Below, piece by piece: positions 47,401 to 58,000 of a DNA stretch of 64,000 nucleotides. A program made the position numbers and the translations under genes. Source of the DNA: Dipteris shenzhenensis. Taxonomy: Eukaryota; Polypodiophyta; Polypodiopsida; Gleicheniales. The notes below the pieces were generated by a model, which saw only the letters and a program-made list of their open reading frames with translations, was not told where the DNA came from and did not search any database. Position 1 is the first letter of the stretch. Each line of letters starts with the position of its first letter. The stretch lies in NCBI GenBank assembly GCA_047967505.1, contig CM106538.1. One strand, written 5' to 3'.

Positions 47401-50400
47401 CCAGTCTCTAGCCGCAGACGTGACAGAGACCTCGACCCGACGATCGCAGCACGACACACGAGACATGGAGGGGACACACAGATCACTCTGGGGGACCTCC
47501 CGTCATTGTTTAGACCCGGGATACGTCCCACGGGAGTCACGGTGGCTCTGGTCTTGTGTCGAGCCTCGTCCAGGAGACCGAGACACACGGCATCCCTTGA
47601 CGGGTGCCAACGTCCCATCACCGGCTATGCACTAGCCAAGGCAACATGACATACGGAGGATTCTGCTCCGCTCCAGTCCTTTTCTTTTCATTGTTACATC
47701 CAGATGTATTTGATTATGTATGATCAGACTTAGGATTCAGCACGGGTGATGATGCTCGTTTCAGTAGCTCCACCCTTACTGTGATTTGTATCAGGTTTTC
47801 TTTTAGTCTCATAGACCCATGGGTCTTCCGAAGATTCTAATAAAATTTCTTTCTTTCTTTCTTTCTTCTCCCTGGGAGCAAGGGACCCCGGGCTCTAGGG
47901 TGATTGTTGCGAGGCGTGCATGTTTCCGCAAGGCTTGGCATGCAGGAGTTTTCTACATATTCACTCCGCGAGGGATTCGCTGGTTGTATAGTCCCCCCAC
48001 CTAGCTGTTAGCCCTTGTACCAGAGATTCCCTAGGCAGTGAGTTGGATTTCTCTGGAATAGGCTGGTTTCTTCCTTCAACCTTTATCGGTTTTTCCCATA
48101 CGCAGCACCTTTGGGGCTGCTGTTTTGTATGAAGCTTTTTCAAGGATTAAGAGAAGGTTCCTTTCTTTGCAAAAAAAAAAAAAAGAGCAATATAGAGATC
48201 TAATAGTAGCCAGAGAGGCCCCTTAGGGGTGGTTGGGTTACTTGGGTGTCTAGTCCTAGGCTCTCCGCTTACGACACTCTCTTCAAGAGCAAGAGAGAGC
48301 ACAGAGACGGGATCTGGCCTCTGTAGAGCGACTCTCTGGGGTAGGATCCAACCTCACAGCTGCTTGCAGACTGGTATGAGAGTGTAAGGCTCGATCTCCA
48401 GCCACTTAGATCCATCTAGCTAAGTTCTCTTCTCGGGCACGGTGGGTATAACAAGGAGACAAGATGACTAGGCAGCTCTTCTAGACCACGGGCCTAGCTT
48501 AGCAGGGACAGCTTTAGCAACTACAAGATGAGATTGGAAGCACTCAACCCATAGGAGATCCTAGAGATGAGGAGCTTTGGAAGGGCCTCAAGGTCTTCCC
48601 ACCTCAAAAGTGTTGTGGGGAGGATGGATCTACACCATCTTTCTTTGAGTGCTTTTGGGAGCACAACCCCTGTGGTTGTCCTTTTAGGAGATTTTCAACT
48701 TCGGCTCTCTCCCTCATCCTTTTGTTGTGGTTGGATTTGTTTGATCCAGGGGAACGGGATAGTTCTTGTTAGCACTTAGCCCTGGTATGGCCTTGTACGC
48801 TAGTTAGGACTAGTCCCAGTGAATTAGTTGACTTTGGGCCATATATTGGCCACTCTTGTACTTTCTTCATTATCCATTTGCATGTACTTTCGGTTCCTTC
48901 AGCTGTAGTCTTGCTCTCTTGCATTTTGTTGCTCCCACACCGAATAGTAGTATCAGAGTAGTTTGGTCTGGATCCATCTTGCTCCCCTTGCTTACACTTT
49001 TAGGTCGACCTGTTCATCTCAGCTTAGCTTGCATTTGAGCAGCTCCAGCCTCATTGCACTCGCGTCAAGTCTCAACGCTGATTGCAACAGTTGCAATCAG
49101 GTGCTTCATCAACATTGGCTGGGCTAGCTACAATCGGTTGTTTCATTGGACAAGCCCCCGTCTGTAAATGCAACTGCACTGCAATCTGTCCATATAGGCG
49201 TTTCCATCCGTACAACATATAGGAGCTTCCATTCGTACAACTTTGTGTCGTACAACTTTACATCAGCTACTTGTACAGCGTGGATTTCGTCCATATAATC
49301 GTTCACAGCATGGATTTTGTCCATACAGTTGCGTCATCCATACATCTATCCTGCAAATTAGTTCGTATAGTGCTGGTACTCGTTGTCGTACGCCACTTTT
49401 GCAAATTTGTCTGTATACTGCCGTACAATTTATGTTTGTACCTTTCGTGCTGTTTGCTGATTGTACAATAAGTTGCCATGTAGGCACATTGCAGACAGAC
49501 TGCAGAAGCAAATCTTCAGACATTTTCTGTACATTACCTGAAACAACTTTGTAGACAAATTTGGGGCTTTTCTTGATATTGCCCTCTTTTTGGCTCAATT
49601 TTGCTCTACGAATTGGGACTTTTGGCATTGGGCTACAATTTTTCAAAGAACAATGTGTTTGGCATTGCAAGCAATTTTCCACTTAGTGTGAGAGAGATTT
49701 GCAGACATTTGCTACTTTTAGCAGTCTGATTTGGCAGATTTTGGAGCTTTTTGAGGCCAATAACAGTTTATTATAGGGATTGCATGCTGGTACAGTGACA
49801 TTGAGCAGAATTTTGAATTTGCTCTCTTTTATGGCATACTCTCTCTCTCTCTCTCTCACACACAAAGAAAAACAGATAACACACACACACACTTTAAAAA
49901 AATAAAAATAAAAAAATAGTGAAATCTTTATATTTCTGTGTGGGAAACCCAAAAGAGGTAAAAACCCACCAATAAGTACAAGGAAAAAGTTTTTACAAGT
50001 AAAACCTCAGAGAAAAAGTCATGAGGTAGCCAAGTAAAATATTACATATCAAGCTGGAGGAGAATCAAACACAGCATCCTCCAGCTTCAAATTGTTGCTC
50101 TGTAAAAACTGATGCAGTGATGAAACCACACCATCAATAAAAACAAGCTGTTTTTTGCCCTTATGATTCTTCTTGATATAGGCTGGTACCAGAAATTTTT
50201 GAATCAAAGGGTCAAAAACCTGTTGTAACATGGGATGGAAAGATTCCAATAAAAAAGGTACTTGTGCATCCCTGACAGAAGTAAACTCTGGCACAGGCAT
50301 TAAAGGCATAGGAGCTAGCTCAACATCCGTGTCTTCCGATGAAGAAGCTACATATGATGAAATAGGGTTCTGCATTTGAGCTTCATTCGGAGGATCAATC

Positions 50401-51989
50401 TGAATAAAAGCAGGGGCGGTATCCTGAAAGATAGCATGCATATCATCCTGTAATTTGCCCTCTGCAAGGGTTACATCCATATCCTGAATAGAAGGAAACT
50501 GATGGTGCTTAACAAGAGTGCAATCCTGGGCTTCTTCAGCAAGAGGAAGATTTGCCTGTGATTTATCAACCTTCCTCCAGTAGTGCTTCGGAGCAGTAGA
50601 GGACTTCACCAAAGAAGCCATAGCAGAAACCGGAGAAGAAGGGAGAGTAACCTTGACAGCTGAAGGAGGAGCAGGTGGTATGGGCCTGGATATGGAAGGG
50701 CAAGCACGTGCAAAATGGCCAACCTGTTGGCACCGATAACATGGAGTGGGGAAAGATGCAAAATGGAGCTTGATGCGCATCGGATGAGCAAATCCCAGAT
50801 CAAGATCCAGCGTAGATAGCACGGCCTGCGTCATATCCCACAGAATGCAAAGACGAACATCACGGGAGGCTTGCAAGAACTCCTGTCTCGGAATATGGAG
50901 AGGCCTTCCCAAAAAAGGTGCAAGAGTTGGAAGATGCTGAAAAAGAGGTACAGGCAGCGCTTTGAGAGTAATCCAAACCGGACAGTGAGTCAGAAGTGTT
51001 GCAGAAGGATCGAAAAGTGGATCCCAGAGCATAACATAAGCAAAGAAACCCGCTCCAGGAACACCAGCATCATTGACAAGGCGCTCTACCACCTCAATCG
51101 AAGAGCACTGGGCATAGTAAAATCCTTTGCCTAGAAAGACAAAGGAAGAAATACAATCCAGACCCACTGCAACATCAGCCCAATGACGGAGCTGAGCTGA
51201 GGATAAAACCCTGCCCATAAAGTAGAGGCAGACTCCAAATTGTTGAGCCTGTCGAAGACTAGAGACCAAAAGGGCAGAATCCAAGGAGCAAACAAGCGGG
51301 GAACTCGATGAAGGAACTTCTGTGACAGAGGCAGAGCATAATTGGCGAAGAAGATCCAGCTGGAGTGAAGAAGAAGGGCCATCAGAACCCTCCAGCTTTG
51401 CCGATTTGACGAGAGGAGAGGCAGGCAGACCACCATGTTTTCGGCGAAGAAACATACGAGTAGGAGCAGAGGCAAAAGGAAGTGTCGAAGCAGAGAAAAC
51501 AAAAGAGGGAGGTGGTTGCGCAGGGGACTGTACGGGCTGTACGGTCTTCCGTACAGGTTGTACGGTCGATCGTACAGCCTGTACGGAAGGCCGTACAGCA
51601 GGGACGAAAGATTGCACGGGAAGGTCTACAGCGAACGAGGAAAATACGGGAGGTTGTACGGGAGATTGTACAGGTTGTACGGTCGATCGTACAACCTGTA
51701 CAGAAGTCCGTACGGTCGGGACGAAGGATTGTACGGGAGGATCTACAGCGAACGGGGAAAGTATGGGAGGCTGTACGGGAGATTGTACGGGCGGCGGTAC
51801 GGAAGGTAGGCTGAGCAGAGGAGGTACGGAAAGCCGTACAGCTGACGGCAGCTGTACGGAAGACGGATCAGGCAGCAGGGTCGTGGCAGGTAATTGTATG
51901 GACGGGGACTGTACCGACGGAATCAGCGAGGAAGACGAGGCTGGCTGTGCTGAGGAGGAGATCTCCATCGCTCACGTACCTAGAAAACT

Positions 51990-52041
<52 letters not shown>

Positions 52042-55000
52042 AACAAATTTTGCATTAAGAATGCATTTACATTCATAGCTGTCCCAAAGTCAGACAGGTA
52101 CTACTCACAACTAAAAACAGTAATAAAGAACTTCCAATTAGGCCCGAGGAAGGTCTCCAAAGGAATGAGCATCTTAAAGAGACTGAAGCAAAGAAGCTCG
52201 AAAATATGGGAAGATAGTCACTGAAAAGTGCTCATACAGTCGAATGGTATGAGCACGATACAACGACCGGCTATTTCTGATGTGATATTTGGCCACTTCT
52301 CTAGTCGTATTCCCGACTGTCTGTTCTCTACTGATTGATTCAGGATCGGCAGCAGCTTTTGGATTATCTCCACTAGTCTGGTAGACCTCCAGATGCTAGT
52401 TACACACACACACACACACACACACACACTTTCCTTTCTGGAAAATTGGGGCTTTTTGCAGGATTGACACTTTGCAGCTATCCGCTTTGCCTTGAGGTTT
52501 AATTTCAGGTCACTTTAGCAGATTTGAGGGCTGGATAAGCATTTGCAGAGCAGCTTTATGCTTTTGATGCATTGACATTTGAAGATTATTGCAGTCATGC
52601 ATTGCAGGACAGCCTTTTGTATTTTGCTCAGTGTTTGAGCACTTCATTGGGCATCCACATTTGCAGAGCTTTTGCTATGTTTTGGGTTTGACATGTGCAA
52701 ATATTGTGTCAGCTTTTGCGCATCCTGCTCACAGCCTTGAGGCTTTGACATTGCAGGATACTTTCTTTTGGGGATTTTCATTTGCAATGGTCAACATGGG
52801 GTTTATTTGGCATGATTTCTGCTAAAGACAAACTTTATGGTACCGATTACCCCATGTGGTTGTACTTGGTGCATCACTCCTTGGTATCCAAGAATTTTAG
52901 GGGCATTGTATCTGGATCAGAGACTAGACTTGTCTCTCAGCCACAAGCATCCGCTGCCACCTCATCCACTACAGGTGGTGCTATTGCTACTATAGCCACT
53001 TCTGGCTCTACTACCATTGCTGCAACATATCCTCCTACACCAAAGCAGACCCCTTGGGATCAGAGGGATGCCCAGGCCCATGCTGTTATTGCATTTGCAT
53101 GCAAGAGATGTATTATTGCTCACAGCAGAGCCCTCAGGACAGCCAAGGATGCATGGGATACTTTGGCCCGTTTGTATGAGGTTCATAATGAGGCTAGAGT
53201 CGCCTTTCTGAGGAGACAACTTGACAGTGTACACATGCAGGAAGGGGACACACGTAGATGTTTATCTCATCAAAGTCAGTGACTTTCGTGAGCAGCTTAT
53301 TAATGTGGTTGTGATTGTACCAGATGCACACGTCATTTCCATGACACTTGATGGGCTCCTTGACTCATACTAGGGATTTGTTACAACATTGAGACTAGTG
53401 GCTATGGGTAGCCCCAACCACTACTATGATCAGCGTGTTTCCGTATTCCTAGAGGAGGAGCAGAGTTGTCAAAATTGGGCTTCGTCTATTCCTGCATATC
53501 AGGCCTTTGCCACGGATCACAATGGCAAAGGGAAAAGGGGGAAAATTACAGCAAGCCCAAACCTTCCCCTGGCACCTCATCCTCTTCATCCCTTGGGAAG
53601 AAGAAGAATCGCTGTAATTATTGCAGGAAAACCAGGTCATGACATGTCTGAGTGCCGGAAGCGCATTGCTTCCGAGAAGAAGAAGCAACAGCAGGGACAA
53701 CAGGGACTTGCAGTCACAAACGGACCAGCTTCCCATAAGGACAGCTATGAGGCAGCACAGTTTGCTCATGGTGAGCGGACATTTGTTTTGACATGCCATT
53801 ATAATCTGTCATTGGATGCTTCAGCCTTATCACTTTCAGATTTTGACTCTAATTGGTATTTTGATAGTGATGCTTCAAAGCACATTACATCCTACATAGA
53901 TTTATTTCAGACATTGAGTGATGCTCCCAAAGGGGGAATTGTCACTTGAGCATCAAGAAAAACATGATTTCCATTTCAGTCATTTCTACCAATGGAGTTA
54001 CGGTTGTCTTTGATGGTTATTGTTGTGCCGTTTATGACAATCAGCATGATAACGGCATTGTGCTTATTGGGACACTTTCTAGAGGACTATATCATCTAGA
54101 TGCATATGAAAAAAGGCCAGCCTTGTGTATGCTGTAATTTCAGGTAGACACTTATGGCATGAGAGGTTGGGGCACCTCAACTATAAAAGTCTAGTCAAAA
54201 TGCAGACATGGTTTTGGATCTTCCAAAGATGCATGCACTACTTGTTGGAAAAGTGCATAGGTTCTCATTTCCGAAAGATAGGAACCTCGGTGCATGAAGA
54301 AGTTGCACTTAGTGCACAGTAATGTTTGTGGTCTGATGCAGACAGCTTCTCTTGGGTGTCACTTTTGTGGATCACTACACCCGAAGCCAAGTGTGATGTC
54401 TTTGGGTGCTTGAAGATTCTTTTAGCCATGGCTGAAAATGAGAGTGGATGTAGACTCTTGACCCTCCATATAGATGGGGGGGTGAGTATATGTCTCAAAA
54501 GTTTGCTGATTAAAAGGCAGCTAGGGGCATCATTCATCAATACACTCTTCCTTAGACCCCATAAGAGAATGGCGTTGCAGAGTGGAAGAATTGGCCCTTA
54601 ATTAAAATGGCAAGGCGTATGCTCAAGGGCAAGTCTTTGCCTAATAAATTTTGAGTAGATGCTCTCATGTGTGCAAACTATTTGTTGATTCGGGCACCTA
54701 CTTGGGCATTAAAGACAATTACACCTTATGAGGCATGGAACCGGTGCTTTCTCACATGAGGGTGTTTGGATCTCTTGCATTTGCTCATATTCCTCTCAGG
54801 TGAGGCCTAAATTGCTGTCTAATGCATCTTATCGATCTTGCGATGTAGAGTAGAGCCCTTTTCGGCAAGTTGGTAGTATGTGGACTCACCCCAAGCACGA
54901 GCCCTAGAAGCTCTTGCTTCAGCAAGGGATTCTCAGGAACAACCCTTGTGGGCTGTACAGGAGGATTGTTGAAAATGGGGAGAGGGTGAGAGGACACATG

Positions 55001-58000
55001 ATTGGAGACAAAAGCTGAGGCACGAACTGATGTTGATAGATAGATAGATAGTGTATCACAGCAACTACATTGCCTCTTTTATAGGCTGGGCAAGCCTTAT
55101 CTTCCCACACTGATACCTCATAGATGAGGTCACACACAAGAGAATCTAGATCCTATAATCTAGGGGAGGAATCACACCTACCACATGAGGTGGCACAAGT
55201 GGCCTCAAGACTCTTCACACTCACACAACTGTAGGACACTCCTAGGACTCTAGGACCACTAGGACCACACACACTAGGACTCCGATTCCAACAAACCCCC
55301 CTTCGGAGCTAGGGTGAAAAACTATGACATCATCCAGACTGTGCATCCCAGGCAATCTCAGAGGCTAACAGCTGAGCATAATTCAGAGGTTGAACCAAGC
55401 ACTCTCATGGCTTAGGTGTCAATGTGATCAAAGACTCAAATCTGAGCATGGATGCATGACCAACTCATAGGTCTAGGGAGTACACCAACATCCTGGAACT
55501 CGGCCAGGCCTGATAAAGGAAAGACATAACAACCCCCCTGTCTCCTAACTGGGTACATGGAAATAAGTGGAGCCTTTTATAGGACAAGGCACACAAAAAT
55601 GACAAATTATTACATCATTTTAGGGGGACTACCCAAGGCAGAGTACCTAACACACATGACTCTAGAAAGCCCACTCTTCATCTATCACCTCATGGAGAGA
55701 TAGACCAGAAATAGCAGCAGTGCAGGCTTGTTCCTCAGGTCCAGAAGGTGTAGCTTCATCGTCTTCGTCCTCGCTCTGCTCCGCAACTAGATTGGCATGT
55801 TCTTTGGCTTGTACCTTTGCCATTTTCTTGAAGCAACGATCCTCTGGATGGCCAAGTTTCTGACAGTAATTACATCTAAGAGGTTTTCCTTTCTTCGTGG
55901 GCTTATTCTTGAGAAAAAATGCTTTGCGAGATTCGAAGGAAGATTCTGCTTTCTCTGTAAGCCTACGGTCCTCATCAATGAGATGAGCTACCATATCCTT
56001 AAAGCTCATATTGCGGCTGACTCTTAGGACAGCAAGGATCTCATTGTACTTGGAAATGTCTTCAATACTTGAGAGAAGTACAACAACTTGATCATCATCT
56101 TCAACAATGGCTCGAATGGCAGATAATTGTTGGAGGAATGACCCAAGATTGCTCAAGTGTTTCAGTTTCCTTCATCTTGAGCTTGAAGAGTTTTTGTTTG
56201 AGAAATACTTTGGAATTATTGATCTTATTTCCAAACAAATTCTCTAATTTTTCCCAAACGTCATTTGCTGTCTTATCAAAAGTCTTATCAAAATCCACAT
56301 GGTGGATAAGGTTGTCAGCTAAAGCTAGGCCAATGATAGCCATTGCTTTATCATTTTGGTTCTCCCACCAACTGATTCTAGCATCATCACCTTGGGGTTT
56401 TGGCTCCTTGCCATTGGTGATATTCCATATGCCTTCTCGCATAAGAAGAAGCCGGAGTTTTGTCTGCCAAGTTGGGAAATTGCACCCTGAGAATTTCTCG
56501 ATGAACGAGGAGTTTTTTATGCTATCCATTGGTGGGAAGGTCTTAGCTATTATTACAGCCAGTGTCTAAATCCCTTACAATGTTTACTCAGATTTCAAAA
56601 AAGGCCCAAATTTTGCATGGTAAAGCTTCAATTATGCCAAAGGAAGACACAGGACAGAAAAGCCCTAAATTTTTGGGTTAGGGTTGCTGCAAAATTAGGG
56701 TTTGCAGAAAATTGGGGCTTTTCTAAATTTCTGACAGAAGAGTTCTGGTTCAACGGTTGGGAATCCTCACATCATGAAAACACCCGAAAAATTCGAGAAG
56801 TTGAGCATAAATTGTAAAGGGGCGAAAATTAGGGTTTTGGGCAGGAAATCGGTCACGAACAGGGCCTGTGGCAGTCAAAATGATGACTGAATTGATGCAG
56901 CATCTGATCCATTCCGACTGAGGGAATTAGGAAAGGGGAGCTGCAACGTGGGCAGAGAGGTGCAGCGTAGAGCAGCAGTTGCGTGGGCAGGAGCTGTAGC
57001 GTGGGCAAGAGCTGGAGCAGCAGCGTGGGCAGCTTCGGGTCAGTAAGAGTTGCGTTGACATGCGAGTCGATGGCCACGGCCCTCAGATCGTCAGTCGCCA
57101 GTACATGCGAGACGCCGCCAAATCATCGACGGATTTTGACACCTTCGTAGGAGCTGTCGCAGGTCTAGCTACGTGGGCAGTAGGAGAAGTTGTGTGGGCA
57201 ACTAGAAGCAGCGTGGGTGTACGGGCACTCAGCAGGCTCGAGCAGGTAGAAGATCCGCAGGATGGCGGGCAGAATGGCGCAGCATGAGGGAAGATAGCGG
57301 AGAGGCGGCAACAACAATGGGCAAGGTGTGAGCAGATTGCGAGGGAGGCCGACTGCTTCAATCTGTTGCTGGTTGGCAGCTTCTCCAGATCTGGTGGTGC
57401 ATGCAGCGTAAGTAGAGGCAGCAGAAGAGTGGCGCAGGTGTGGCAGCGAAGGATGGGCAGGACGCTTCCTCCATGACGAGTGCTTCCCCTTTGCTTTCGC
57501 TCCCCTTCATACGCAGCTATGGAAGGTAGGTGTGCAGCTCTACGTTGATGAAGCTCATCACCTCAAGGAGAGTCTAAGGAGAAGAGGAGCTCACGAGTAG
57601 CTACAAGAGGAGCTCACGAGGAGAGGAATGCCATCAGGCAGGAGCTTCAAGGTGGCTCTGATACCAACTGTTGAAAATGGGGAGAGGGTGAGAGACACAC
57701 GATTGGAGACAAAAGCTGAGGCACGAACTGATGTTGATAGATAGATAGATAGTGTATCACAGCAAGTACATTGCCTCTTTTATAGGCTGGGCAAGCCTTA
57801 TCTTCCCACACTGATACCTCATAGATGAGGTCACACACAAGAGAATCTAGATCCTATAATCTAGGGGAGGAATCACACCTACCACATGAGGTGGCACAAG
57901 TGGCCTCAAGACTCTTCACACTCACACAACTGTAGGACACTCCTAGGACTCTAGGACCACTAGGACCACACACACTAGGACTCCGATTCCAACAAGGATA

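Larger units (their letters stand above)
49895..52395 (-). mobile_element. Inserted segment carrying a DUF4283-CCHC ORF
   Basis: Copia-G leader sequence stops at a (CA)n tract near 49,894 and resumes after a (CA)n tract ending near 52,428. Between them is a minus-strand ORF with AT-rich flanks. No LTRs, no poly(A) at its 3' end and no clear target duplication apart from the CA tracts. It could be a 5' fragment of an L1-like LINE, a gag-only element or a processed copy. Confidence 0.55.
48611..54832 (+). mobile_element. Copia-G, 5' LTR to integrase, truncated by LINE-D
   Basis: 5' LTR about 48,611-48,945 (TGTTGTGG start, CCATATATTGGCC box), degenerate primer-binding site TAGTATCAGAGTA (48,948-48,960), a long leader with GTAC repeats and broken gag-pol to about 54,832. 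The leader is interrupted between (CA)n tracts by the segment at 49,895-52,395. LINE-D starts where integrase homology stops, and no 3' LTR is present. It shares the WYFDS-ASKHIT protease type with Copia-3. Confidence 0.75.
54961..57999 (-). mobile_element. Gag-only LTR element (TR-GAG-like)
   Basis: 3.03 kb between target duplications AGGAT (54,961-54,965 and 57,995-57,999). LTRs 54,966-55,293 and 57,669-57,994 differ by only a few bases. Primer-binding site TGGTATCAGAGCC (minus; plus 57,654-57,666), purine tract CGAAGGGGGG beside the left LTR. The 2.37-kb internal region encodes only gag. A complete, recent insertion without pol must have been copied by enzymes from another element. Confidence 0.94.

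Noticed and set aside
51322-52224. 300-codon plus-strand frame rich in Thr/Cys/Gly opposite the DUF4283 ORF
   Set aside because: It is the antisense reading of the GTAC repeats; the minus frame has a recognisable domain and knuckle.
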